Program-made: the position numbers and the translations under genes
Origin: Diadema setosum
Taxonomy: Eukaryota > Echinodermata > Echinoidea > Diadematoida > Diadematidae
Length of the DNA stretch: 64,000 bases
NCBI GenBank assembly: GCA_033980235.1
Contig: CM067069.1
Span: 38,005,992 to 38,069,991, forward strand
Direction: 5' to 3'
Notes under the pieces: generated by a model
Databases searched by the model: none
The model's input: only the letters and a program-made list of their open reading frames with translations
What the model was told of the DNA's origin: nothing
Shown: positions 1 through 10,047 of the stretch, one piece after another
How the letters are laid out: every line of letters starts with the position of its first letter
How positions within the stretch are numbered: position 1 is the first letter of the stretch

Positions 1-16
1 ACTTCACATCTTGAAT
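1..16 (-). CDS. Partial LRR-like exon at window edge (first 5 codons)
   Basis: On the minus strand a pyrimidine/AG acceptor (ctgt on the plus strand) is followed by codons reading IQDVK, the same opening as the complete exons at 3455 and 13744 (IQDLK). The downstream intron-side sequence (17-190) matches that beside those exons. The exon runs off the left edge. This implies at least one more LRR unit to the left. Only five codons are visible, so the call rests on position within the duplicated block. Confidence 0.6.
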
Positions 17-732
17 CTGTAAAAAACGCAGAGAAATGAAGTAAAAACTACATTTGAAAGAACAGTATCATCTTAATGGAGAATAACAGAATATAACACA
101 TTGAAATAGATCAAATAAATCCACAAAATGGACGTGCCTTCAAATATTTTGTCCAATAAATGCCACTGGTATGACATCAGACAACTGCTCCATATAGTCG
201 TTCTTCGTCCATAATTCTTTCGGTTTTTTTTTTTCTTTCGGAAGAGAGAAAGAGTTTACTTTTCTTTTCTTTGGTTCGCAGTCGCATTTTAAGTAAACCT
301 TACCTGAAAGGCATACCGGCAGAGGTATGATAGAAATTTAAAGAGTGAAATATTATCCAAACTGTATGATAATAATCAAGAACAAAGGCCACTGGTGTAA
401 ATTGTCCTACATCTTTCCCTACCTACAGAATTCAAACTCGTTTGAATATTAAGTGTTTGTGCAAAAGATATTTCATTACGAAGGGAAAAGCAGATCTTAA
501 TCCCTATCAACAACTTGGAGAGGATATGCCTTAAGGAGTTTTTTTTTTTTTAATTAAAAAAAAGAAAGACAATTTTCAAAATCAATGAGGAACTAGGTTT
601 CTCCCGAACCAAATAATGCTCAAATAAACTAGAGTGCCAGAGAGCAAAGTTTGATTTCACTTAAAACTGCGCACACATTTTCACTCCAACAACGTTATTG
701 ATGATTGCTCTTTTGAACCACTATGTACATAC
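17..732. repeat. Intronic part of tandem block, unit 1
   Basis: Non-coding. It is similar to 3638-3840 joined to 4545-5035 (unit 2) and to 13927-14700 (unit 3), for example around the shared string accggcagagg. It marks the left unit of a tandem triplication of an LRR exon and its flanking intron. No exon is seen within it. Confidence 0.7.
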
Positions 733-737
733 AAATG

Positions 738-1400
738 TGACCCGCTACAACAAAAGGATCCTAAAGTAGCTGACGGCCGAGCCGAAAAAATCGAGTTTGA
801 AGTCACATCATCAAAATTGGTCAAAACAATCGGATTTCTGTTTTTGACATAATTTTGTAGTCTAATGTATTGTCTATCATCTGGCGAAATTTCGAAGCTA
901 AATGATCAAAGGAAAGGCAAGAAATCAGCGTTTTTCTGGAGCTTGATTTTCCGACTTTCAACGTAACAGAGACGTGTCCGAAGATTTCGATTCAGCGCCG
1001 CAGCTAGACTCCGCCCCAGCAACGAGGGAGTGATCTTATTGGCCAGTGCATGACATCCTGATTACTGATTGGTCTTGCGTAGACCACTGGCGCTAAGCTT
1101 GAATGAACATCGCGGAGGTCGCTAGGAGTAGCCTTTTGTTGTCAAACGGTAAAAACTGTCTCGCCTGGCCTTGATCGTGATAGCATCTGAAGGAAAACTT
1201 TGAAGGCGTTTTTCTCGAAACTCTCATTTCCTCAACCACTTGACACGCGCTAATAAAATCATCGATATCCCCGCAACCGTGTACTTTTATAAGTTGTGCT
1301 ATATATGAAATTAAAGTAGAAGAGTAAAGGAATAATGTCATGCCATTTTCAGAAAATTGTCCACCCCCGACTTTCGGATTCTTTTTTTGTTGCAGGTCAC
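738..1400. mobile_element. Non-autonomous TIR element, TGACCCGC family, copy 1
   Basis: The left end TGACCCGCTACAACAAAA and the right end TTTTGTTGCAGGTCA are inverted repeats. Flanking AAATG at 733-737 and 1401-1405 forms a 5-bp target duplication. The corresponding point in duplicated unit 2 (about 5028) lacks the element. No transposase reading frame is present, so it is non-autonomous. The superfamily cannot be named from the ends alone. The interior contains an inverted CCAAT motif (ATTGG) near 1040. Confidence 0.8.
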
Positions 1401-1405
1401 AAATG

Positions 1406-2103
1406 GTTTAAAAGGGTTCTATGAGAATAACATAAGCTCTGACCACCCTTCCCCAAAAAGGAATATGCCGAAATAAATGAATTAGAAAAGTGATAGTCAA
1501 ACCAACAATTACTATAACAATACATTTGGTAAAGATAAAAATCAATAACACATAATTACTGCTACTCTTTGTAGATGCATGTTTCACTCAGGAATGAAGT
1601 TATCATGGTCGTGTGAGTTTAAATTTCGTCAAAAGAAATCGTTAACCTATAACCTGTAAAAATTTAACTACGTAGCTTTTATAGAGTTATTACACTGTTT
1701 GAAATATTTTTATGGATTGTAGGGTGATTAAATGTTCTAGAATATTGTACACTTAAAAAGCAATATCTTCATGTAAAAAAAAAAAAAAAACAGAAGACAT
1801 TCTAATGCCTCATGAGAAAAGACATAGATTATTTAAAAACATATAGAAAGTGGTGTAAAGCAGACTTTTTTTTTTCTTTCATGACGTTATCATGGTCGTA
1901 TGATTTTCAATTTCGCCAAAGGAATCGTTAACATATAAGCTGTAAAAATTAAAAAAAATAACTTTTATAGAGTTAATACACTGTTTGAAATATTTTAAGG
2001 ATTGTAGGGAGACTAAATGTTATACAATATTGTATACTAAAAAAGCGATATCTTCATATGAAAAATAAAAAACATATTCTAATGCCTCATGAGAAAAGGA
2101 TAA
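1406..2103. repeat. Intergenic/duplicated host sequence with internal short tandem duplication
   Basis: Segments 1600-1860 and 1885-2110 resemble each other (both contain TTTTATAGAGTTA and the CTCATGAGAAAAG string), so the unit carries an internal duplication. Both resemble 5790-5930, 6690-6860 and 12319-12540 in unit 2. This stretch also preserves two empty sites: AAATG at 1730-1734, occupied in unit 2 by the element at 5935, and TGGT at 1893-1896, occupied by the LINE at 6865. Confidence 0.7.
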
Positions 2104-2109
2104 TTTATT
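2104..2109 (-). promoter_or_regulatory. Poly(A) signal AATAAA (minus strand)
   Basis: The plus strand reads TTTATT, that is AATAAA on the minus strand, about 67 bases after the stop of the donor-less exon ending at 2176. The equivalent signal in the duplicated unit is at 12525-12530. Position and conservation fit a 3' end. Confidence 0.5.
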
Positions 2110-2175
2110 TCAAAACATATAAAAGTGGTGTATTTTCGGGTTGTCCGTACTTTCTCAACGAGAAAAATATGAAAA

Positions 2176-2409
2176 TTAAATGACCGTATTCATAACATTT
2201 CTGATATACATGCCGGAGGAAAGTTCTACAGAATCAATAGAGATCTGACAGGTTGGTACCATAGTATCGGTCTTTCCACCGAGGAGCTCAAAGTAGCATT
2301 GCACCCGAAAGCTTGTAAGACGTGGCATACTGGAAATCCATTTGGTCAAAACTCCTTCCATTGAGGATTGGTACTGGGAATTGTCAATAGACAACTTCAG
2401 ATTCTGGAT
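2176..2409 (-). CDS. LRR-like terminal exon, copy A
   Basis: An AG acceptor (tttatag) precedes codons reading IQNLKLSIDN and continuing to the core LTKWISSMPRLTSF, then ...VPTCQ at 2245. Most sister exons have GTAA after CAG, but here the next bases are ATCT, so there is no donor. The frame stays open for 22 further codons and stops at 2176. An AATAAA lies downstream. Copy B at 12647-12832 also lacks the donor. The simplest reading is a last coding exon. The alternative is a decayed internal exon. Confidence 0.55.
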   Translation of the reverse strand: MQNLKLSIDNSQYQSSMEGVLTKWISSMPRLTSFRVQCYFELLGGKTDTMVPTCQISIDSVELSSGMYIRNVMNTVI

Positions 2410-3454
2410 CTATAAAAAGAAGTAAACAAATAAGCTATCACAACTATAGAAAAAATACAGAATTTATACTGTGATTACTAAATTTAGGATCTCATTATGA
2501 AAAGAAAATTCTTTTTTTTTTCTTTTTCGTCTGAATACAAATTCATAAGCGGAATGTAAATGCCGAAGCATGAAATATACTCTCACGGCTTTGTTTTCCT
2601 GTCAATTATATGGTTAACCATTCCTTATTAAAAAAAAAGTTTGAAAAATCCAAAAACTATAATTATCTCCCAAGGGTTTCTATTGCATTACAAAAGAAAT
2701 ATTTAGCAATGTTGTAAAGAAATCGCAACGTTTATATCAACTCTTGTAATGGATCAAGCACTGCAGACTGGTGATAGATTTTGCAACACTCTTTTCCCCA
2801 ATTAACCTTGTGATGAAGGATGTGACCAGTCACTAGTGTAATAATATAAAAAAAGTAATTTGAATTTGAAAGCATACTACGGCTGATTAGAATGCAGTGG
2901 TTAATTAGTCAATTCGTTAAGTCTGACATTTCGAATCCCATTTTTTTTTTATTATCGTCTTCTCCCGTCTCTCGTCTCCCGTCCGTCTCTTTTACATTCT
3001 AGTCTTCTTCTCATTAGAGTTGTGATAATGAACACCACGTTTTGGTTTTTTCACATATAATATCAGCAAAAATAGGATAGAATATTTACATAGAAACTAC
3101 AATTAAGTCCGGGAGGACAAGGAGCATAGAGTATCCACACACCAGCGAATCAGATAACTCTTATCATCGTCAACAGCAGCTACAGCCATTGTTCTTTCCT
3201 CCCCTACATCAATGTCAGCCTAACACACCTTCTAAAATCATTTTTTCCTCACTTTTCTGTTTAAGTTGCACTTTTGGTCACACCTATTATCCCAGAAATT
3301 TGTATGACGATTTCAAATAATAATTAATATGTGCTTTCTATCATTAAAAGTCTTACAAATGAATAAAAAAAAAAAACAACGCATACCCAAAATTCATCAC
3401 AGGTATCATAGAAAATATAGATTATGTATAGGCTCTGCTTCCCGTTGATTTTAC
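2410..3454. other. Intron between LRR exon and terminal exon, unit 1/2
   Basis: About 1.05 kb, paralogous to 12833-13743. It contains a decayed tRNA-like segment near 2885-2945 with TTTCGAATCCC resembling a B box, followed by a T run, probably a SINE remnant absent from the sister intron. Otherwise no coding signal is seen. Confidence 0.5.
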
Positions 3455-3637
3455 CTGACATGATGATGCTGAGTCACCGACTGTTGAGAAGAACTTTTCA
3501 GGCAAGAAGTCGCATGTCAGAGTGAAGCTCGAAAGACTTGGCAACGTACACACCCATCGTGCCAAGTCTCCTCCCATTGAGGAGTGGTATTTAAAACCTT
3601 TTTTACTGGTCTGAAAATGCAACTTCAGGTCTTGAAT
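3455..3637 (-). CDS. LRR-like exon (61 codons, phase 0)
   Basis: The acceptor tctacag precedes ATT CAA GAC (IQDLKLHFQ...). The exon ends ...DSASSCQ with CAG followed by donor GTAAAATC. Both borders fall between codons. The body contains SSMGGDLARWVCTLPSLSSF and LTCDFLPEKFFST. Hydrophobic residues are spaced as in two successive leucine-rich-repeat strands (IQDLKLHF and LSSFTLTC). It is almost identical to 13744-13926. No NACHT or signal peptide is nearby. The family is inferred as LRR, probably a receptor or sensor repeat domain. Confidence 0.75.
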
Positions 3638-3842
3638 CTGTAGAAACGCAGAAAAGATAGTAAAACATGATATTAAAAAAAAAAAGACCGATATCATCTT
3701 AATAGAGAATAACAGAACATTACACATTGAAAGAGATCAACGTAAATACACAAACTGGAATATGCCTTAAAGTATTTTGTATAATTGATGCCACTGGTAT
3801 GTGGGATCAGACTCTTGCCCGGACACTGTTGCTCTTTTGTCC

Positions 3843-3846
<4 letters not shown>

Positions 3847-3886
<40 letters not shown>
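3847..3886. repeat. (TA)n microsatellite
   Basis: Alternating TA tract directly abutting the TIR element at 3887. Similar tracts lie at 4134-4188 and 4435-4480, the last running into (GT)n. Confidence 0.9.
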
Positions 3887-3889
<3 letters not shown>

Positions 3890-4130
3890 GAATTTGTTCG
3901 CAAAAACCGATAAGTCCATTTTGGAAGATTTTGAAGTACGATCATTGTCATAAAGTACAAAATAATACCTTTTAAATGATATATTGGTCACTACATATAA
4001 AGGTATATTTTTGAAGTTATGGTAAAAAGAAGCAAAAATTTTCTTATTATTATCTTTATTTTTCTTGACCTTTAATCCCAAATATCTCCATTTGGCAAAT
4101 ATGGACTTATCGTTTTTTGCAAACAAACTC

Positions 4131-4133
<3 letters not shown>
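3887..4133 (-). mobile_element. 247-bp MITE (GAAGAGTTTG ends), copy 1
   Basis: The ends GAAGAATTTGTTCGCAAAAA and its near complement (TTTGCAAACAAACTCTTC) form inverted repeats of more than 30 bp, and the element sits in a TA tract. Seven copies occur in the window. An open frame of about 83 codons runs from one TIR to the other on the minus strand. It is non-autonomous. The TA-rich flank suggests a TA target as in Tc1/mariner-type MITEs (inference). Confidence 0.85.
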
Positions 4134-4171
<38 letters not shown>

Positions 4172-4188
4172 CATATATATATATATAT

Positions 4189-4431
4189 GAAGAGTTTGTT
4201 TGCAAAAACCGATAAGTCCATATTTGCCAAATGGAGATATTTGCGATTAAAGGTCAAGAAAATAAAGAGAATAATAAGAAAATTTTTGCTTCTTTTGACC
4301 TTAACTTAAAAAATATACCTTTATATGTAGTGCCCAATATATCATTTAAAAGGTATTATTTTGTACTTTATGACAGAGATCGTACTTCAAAATCTTCAAA
4401 AATGGACTTATCGGTTTTTGCAAACAAACCC

Positions 4432-4434
<3 letters not shown>
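4189..4434 (+). mobile_element. 247-bp MITE, copy 2 (inverted relative to copy 1)
   Basis: Same family as 3887-4133 in the opposite orientation, separated from it by a TA tract of about 55 bp. The pair forms a large potential hairpin. The open frame is partly kept, starting internally at 4231. Confidence 0.85.
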
Positions 4435-4488
<54 letters not shown>

Positions 4489-5040
4489 ATATATTAAACA
4501 GAGAGAGAGAGAAAAACAACAAAAAAAAGAGTTTACTTTCTTTTTCTTTTCTTTTTTAGTTCTTTGTCGTATTTTGAGTATACTGTACCTGTAAGGTATA
4601 CCGGCAGAGGTTTGACAAAAGTAAAAAATAGTGAAATATTACCCAAATTATATGATGATCAACAAGAACAAAGGCCATTGGTGTGAATTGTCCTACATCT
4701 TTCCCTACCAACAGAATAAATGTAGGCAACTCGTTTGAATGATAAGTGTTTGTGCAAAAGATATTTCATTACGAAGGGAATAGCAGATCTTAATCCCTAT
4801 CAAAAACTTGGAGAGGATATGCCTTAACAGGAGTTTTTCTTTTTAATTAAAAAAAAAGAAAGAAAATTTTCAAAATTATTGAGGAACTAGGTTTCTCCCT
4901 AACCAAATAATGCTCAAATAAACTAGAGTGCCAGAGAGCAAAGTTTGATTTCACTTAAAACTGCGCACACATTTTCAATCCAACAACGTTATTGATGATT
5001 GTTCTTTTGAACCACTATGTACATACAAAATGGTTTAAAA

Positions 5041-5579
5041 GTCATTGCAATTGTATTGTATGTGAAAGTCCCTCGTTATTGCGTAATGTTATGTAACCGA
5101 CCATGACCTGTAACTGTTCACCTGTACCTCGGTGAAAAAATACTTTGCCATGCTTTACTATTCAGCGATCCAGGTGATCTCACTTTGTGTATTAGCGAAA
5201 GCAGACAGACCTCTCCTCTCTCCTTTCTCCTATCCTATCTCTATGGAAGTCATCCCTCCCCTTATTTTCCTATATGTTATGTATTATGTACGAGGGCTGC
5301 ATGCAAATAAAGCAGTGCTTAAGCTGTAGCCCTTCTGCGTTATTCATTGCATCACTGATAATTATGTTCTGTTGTACATTGTAAAGGCAATGAAGAAACT
5401 GTATTGCTGTACATTCTAAAGGTAATGAAGAAACTTACCTTATTAGCAATTAATGTTTATGTATATCCATTTGTATGTATGGTACCATCAATGTATATGA
5501 TATATGTGTATCTGCATGAGCAATGATATAATGCAGGAACCAATAAAATCAAATCAAATCAAATCAAAGCAAATCAAAA
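5041..5579 (+). mobile_element. Short retroposon with (AAATC)n tail
   Basis: Unit 1 reads TTTAAAAGGGTTCTATGAG without interruption near 1408-1426. Here about 540 bp is inserted after TTTAAAAG and ends in repeated AAATC, followed by AAAAGAGTTC. AAAAG on both sides is a likely target duplication. The simple-repeat 3' tail is typical of CR1/RTE-type LINE ends or their SINEs. No reverse transcriptase is recognised. Confidence 0.65.
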
Positions 5580-5929
5580 GAGTTCTATGAGAATTACATA
5601 AGCTCTGACCACCCTTCCCCAAAAAGGAATATGCCGAAATAAATGAATTAGAAAAGTGATAGTCAAACCAACAATTACTATAACAACACATTTGGTAAAG
5701 ATAAAAATCAATAACACATAATTACTGCTACTCTTTGTAGATGCATGTTTCACTGGAAAGAAAATCAGTCTTTTTTCATCTTTCATGAAGTTCTCATGGT
5801 CGTGTGAGTTTGAATTTCGTCAAAGGAAATCGTTAACCTATAACCTGTAAAAATTTCACTACGTAGCTTTTATAGAGTTATTACACTGTTTGAAATAGTT
5901 TATGGATTGTAGGGTGATTAAATGGGACC
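5580..5929. repeat. Tandem-block host sequence, unit 2
   Basis: Close paralogue of 1415-1730. It has no exon. It separates the AAATC-tailed retroposon from the TIR element at 5935. Confidence 0.7.
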
Positions 5930-5934
5930 CGCTA

Positions 5935-6681
5935 CAACAAAATGATCCTAAAGTCGGGTGAGGTCAATTATTTGAAAATTGCATGGCAAAATTCCCTAAT
6001 CTTTCTGCTTTAAATTGATATATAACAATAATTATAAAAATAATCGGCTGCGGAGGTATCGATGTTTAAAAGAGAGCATGTCGAGACGTATGGGAAATCG
6101 CTGTTTCGAGAAAAGCACCCTAAAAGTTTTCCTTGCGACGCAATCGTGATCAAGGGACACGCTAGTCAATTTTCACCTCCGGACAACAGAAGGTAAACCC
6201 TAGCAACCCCCGACATGCTCATTCAAGCACAGCGTCGGCGGTCTCCTCACCGACCAATCAGTGACCAGGATGCCAGGAGAAGCGGTTGGGCATAGCGCAC
6301 CCCGCCCGCACGCACCAGTCGACTTGGCAGTGTGCGAGCTTCACGCTTCGGTTAGCGGCAAGCAGCAAACTGACCAATGAGATCACTCCGGTCGTTGTTA
6401 TGGGCGGAGCCTATCTGTGGCGCTCAATCCAAATTTTCGAACCGGTTTCTGCTTCGTTGAAACGCCAAAAACATGGCCCAGAAAAACGCTATTTTTTGTA
6501 CTCTCCTTTCATCATTTTGCTTCCAAATTTCGACAGATGATAGAAGACATGTCAGACTCCAATAATATGTCAAAATCAGAAAATCGTAAGTTTTGACAAA
6601 TTATGATGCTCTGACTTCAAACTCGATTTTCACGGCTTCGACCGTGCGCGACTTTAGGACCTTTTTGTTGTAGCGGGTCAC
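5935..6681. mobile_element. Non-autonomous TIR element, TGACCCGC family, copy 2
   Basis: The ends GGACCCGCTACAACAAAA and TTTTTGTTGTAGCGGGTCAC are inverted. AAATG is duplicated at 5930-5934 and 6682-6686. The unoccupied target with a single AAATG is in unit 1 at 1730-1734. The interior is relatively GC-rich with a CCAATCA motif near 6255. No transposase is present. Confidence 0.85.
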
Positions 6682-6723
6682 AAATGTTCTAGAATATTGT
6701 ACACTTAAAAAGCGATGTCTTCA

Positions 6724-6727
<4 letters not shown>

Positions 6728-6757
<30 letters not shown>
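6728..6757. repeat. Poly(A) homopolymer
   Basis: Run of about 30 A in host-like sequence. The same site in unit 1 (near 1776) has a shorter run. Confidence 0.9.
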
Positions 6758-6758
<1 letters not shown>

Positions 6759-7365
6759 AAGAACACATTGTAATGCCTCATGAGAAAAGACATAGATTAT
6801 TTAAAAACATATAGAAAGTGGTGTAAAGCAGACTTTTGTTTTTCTTTCATGACGTTATCATGGTTACTCGCAGTGAATTTGCTACTCGCAGTAAATTTGC
6901 TACCGATGTGTATACTAGTCATTTGTGTGTATATAGCTATGTTTTTATTACTTTTGTTACGTCCCTATGCCATAAATCTGGCTTTTTCCGTTTTCATACA
7001 CTCATTTCTTTCTCTTCTATTATGCTCCGCCGAACTTTTTATGTACGTTTATCTTTTTATTTTTTATCGGAAGCCCACCGAGACACTCGAATCTTCGCTC
7101 ACCTGTTCTGTGTGTTCCTTGTTCTTCTCTCTCATCGTTACTGACCCTTCTAGCTCAACTAATCTTGCATTCTTTTATTCCCAGTTCCCTTCCTTCGCAA
7201 CGATCTTCTATTTATTCAGGTTTTTATGCAACCCATGCACATTGCTATGTGCATCGATTATTTCCCGTGCTTTGTCACATTCCGTCTTCTGGTTATTCTC
7301 CCATTGCATAATTAATTGGCACTTCCCCATTACACCTATACTTTAATTGTTGTTGTTCATTTTCC

Positions 7366-7580
7366 ATCTGTGAAGATGGCTGGATAGCCCATATTCAGCT
7401 ACAATAAGCTGGTCTGCCATGGGGTCCAGTTGGATGTGGGGTGGGACCACTTCACCGGGTTAGACACCCTGCTCTTTGCGATGAATGAATGAAGCGGGAT
7501 CTTTTACGTGCATGAGCTGTGACTCTCTCATGCCCGGGACCTCTATTTTATGTCCTATCCGAGGGACAGAGTGTTTTGCC
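7366..7580 (+). repeat. Shared GATGGCTGGATA...TTTTACGTGCATGAG module
   Basis: About 210 bp that recurs at 32710-32915 and 58380-58570 inside an unrelated element family. Strong shared strings are GATGGCTGGATA, TTTTACGTGCATGAG and CTCCATTTTATGTCC-like. It is an old dispersed module with no clear tRNA boxes. It lies in the LINE 5' region here. Confidence 0.6.
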
Positions 7581-7874
7581 TCTTGCTAGAGGGGACGGTA
7601 TGTTTACACACAACATGCAGGTTTATATTTTAGGCAATCTCGTCTGTTGTTATGGCTGATCTCTCAAATGCACCCTTTTATTCCGTGCCAAATGAGGATT
7701 TTTTTTTTTAATTGTGTAGGCTCACAACATCCGAATCTGACTCAATTGATGATGCACCAATTACTCTAACAACTCATTATGACAACTTAGTTGCCGATAA
7801 TCTTAATACAGCGGTAAATGAACTGCCTTATGATTTTACTAATGATTGAAATTTGAATATGTCATGTAATAACA

Positions 7875-8917
7875 GTGAATCAATGTAAAGATATGTATTT
7901 TAGTTTCTCTAAAGACACATTTTCTTTGTTGCATTTAAACATAAGAAGTTTGAATAAGCATTTCGATGAGTTAAAGTTTTTATTAGAATCCGATGCTAGC
8001 CAATCACTTACTGTCATTGGACTTAGCGAAATCTGGTTGACTTCCACTACGGAAGATTCCTTTGCAATTGACGGATACACTATGTATGTCAGTAATAGAT
8101 CGGACAGAAGTGGAGGCGGTGTGGCAGTTTACGTATCAAGTATTTACAAATGTATTGTTCATAACGACATTTCTAGAATGAAGAACACTGTTGAATCTCT
8201 TTTTGTAGAAATTTATATCCCAGGATGTAGGAATGTGTTATTGGGCATAATATACAGACCTCCGAATTCAAATATTTTAGATTTTGTGACTTATCTTTCA
8301 GACGTGTTAAACAAAACCAGTTTTTCCAAGTAAGGATTGCTTTCTTCTTGGTGATTATAATATTGATTTGCTAAAAGCTGGAAATGATCATATCCCCAAC
8401 GAGTTTCTCAAAACACTTTTGTCTTCATCCTTTCTGCCACTCATTTCCAAACCGACTCGCATCACGGATCACTCTGCTACTTTAATTGACAATTTGTTTT
8501 GCAATATGTTACCCCTTCCCGAATCTTTTATAGTTCTTTCAGATGTGACCGACCATTATCCAATCATGACCCAATTTACTTTGACAACTTTAGTCAATGA
8601 CGCAAAACCTTCATCTCCTTTATTCAAACGCAAAATTTCATGTGAAAAATTAGCCAGTTTTGATGCTGCTCTTGAAAATGCTGATTGGTCACGAGTGTAT
8701 GAAAGTGATGATGTTAATGAGTCTTTTGATAATTTTATGGAAATGTTTAATTTTCTTTTGGATGTTATTATTTCAAAGCAAAAAAAAAGTAAAATGAATT
8801 ATAAAAAGACACAAAGGTTACCATGGATTTCCAAATCAATTATCCGTTCAATAAACAGAAAAAATCGATTGTATTATAAATACAACATGGAAAAAACTGA
8901 AGGAACAAAGAACAAAT
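7875..8917 (+). pseudogene. LINE 1 endonuclease domain (frameshifted)
   Basis: The first segment (7875-8333) reads LHLNIRSLNKHFDEL, GLSEIWLT (catalytic Glu), RSDRSGGGVAVYV and GIIYRPPNS. The second (8338-8917), in another frame, reads LLGDYNIDLL (Asp-x-Asn), PTRITDHSATLIDN and SDVTDHYPIM. This is the order of the APE-like endonuclease/exonuclease/phosphatase fold of Jockey/CR1 LINEs, which nicks target DNA for target-primed reverse transcription. A frameshift near 8333 separates the two parts. The end is cut by the MITE at 8918. Confidence 0.85.
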
Positions 8918-9164
8918 GAAGACTTTGTTTGCAAAAACCGATAAGTCCATATTTGTCAAATGGAGATATTTGCGATTAAAGGTCAAGAAAAATGAAGAAA
9001 ATGATAAGAAAATTTTGGCTCCTTTTGACCATAACTTCAAAGATATACCTTTATATGTAGTGACCAATATATCATTTAAAAGATATTATTTTGTACTTTA
9101 TGACAGAGACCGTACTTCAAAATCTTCAAAAATGGACTTATCGGTTTTTGCAAACAAACTCTTC
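8918..9164 (+). mobile_element. 247-bp MITE, copy 3, inside LINE 1
   Basis: Inserted in the linker between endonuclease and reverse transcriptase. The TIRs GAAGACTTTGTTTGCAAAAA and TTTGCAAACAAACTCTTC are clear. It keeps the TIR-to-TIR open frame. Its presence in the LINE shows it moved after the LINE inserted. Confidence 0.85.
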
Positions 9165-9529
9165 AAATATACATGATATAAAAACACTTTAACCAGGATT
9201 TTACGTTTGGAAAAGAAAAGGTATTATTCTCAGTAGCTGTTGAGATACAAGTCTGATATTAAGAATACCTGGAAAGTTTTAAAATAGGCTATGAATAATC
9301 CGAATAAAAAAGCAGAAATTGGTGAAATAAAGTGGAATGATGAAATAATTGATGACCCTGTTGATATTGCAAATATTTTTAATTCCTTTTTTTCACAAAT
9401 AGGTGAAACGCTTGCTCATGGTATTCCGGCTACAGATCAGAATTTCACTGAATTTTTAGGTCTGAATAACCCAAATTCTATTTTTTAACTCCAACAAATA
9501 GACATGAGATTATAGACATTGTATCCTCT
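9165..9529 (+). pseudogene. LINE 1 linker before reverse transcriptase
   Basis: Reads NTLTRILRLEKKRYYS, then (frame shifted) NNPNKKAEIGEIKWND and NIFNSFFSQIGETLA, the conserved 'I...FN.FF..IG..L' block found upstream of RT in Jockey/CR1 proteins. It is interrupted at 9530 by a TTAA element. Confidence 0.75.
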
Positions 9530-10047
9530 TTAACTCTTTATGTGCCATGGTGAAAACCCCCTGTGTGCCACGTTATTCCGAGACACGAAGGTAGTCATGC
9601 TTTGAGAAAGAATTATGTTTTTTTCTAATTTGTATAATCTCTACAAAGTTATGTTAAGATGGGCATAATAGTAGACAAAGTTAAAGAGGAATGCAAAACT
9701 TGTTTCGATATGAATTTTATGACGAATCTATTTCCAATTTCTCTTTCGAATGACCAGTTGCTACATTACTGTAAAAGCATGACTTTTGCACATAAAACCG
9801 TGACAGAAACTTAGAATGTACGAGCAAATCTAGTTGGGAACACCGCTTGATAGTCAATCACTACATAGAATGCAAGCCGTATATGAGAGGAACAAAAGCA
9901 CGAAAAACACTTTGATTGTGCCGCGGGATTAGCAGTGATTAGCGATTTATCGATCGGTTTTGGCAGCTTTGTTTTTTGAGCAGAATATGCGAAGTTGGCA
10001 CTCCGTCGACTGAGCCGGACGTGCGAACGTGGCACATAAAGAGTTAT
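9530..10047. mobile_element. TTAA-flanked MITE (CTCTTTATGTGCCA ends), copy 1
   Basis: The ends CTCTTTATGTGCCA and TGGCACATAAAGAG are perfect inverted repeats. The left flank is TTAA (9530-9533) and the right TTAT (10044-10047), a mutated TTAA. The second copy at 28923-29419 has TTAA on both sides. TTAA targets are typical of piggyBac-type elements (known). It splits the RT domain of LINE 1. Confidence 0.85.

Noticed and set aside
6780..7346. 188-codon hydrophobic open frame
   Set aside because: It starts in host repeat before the LINE insertion point and crosses into the LINE 5' region, so it spans a transposon junction. Hydrophobicity comes from T-rich sequence.
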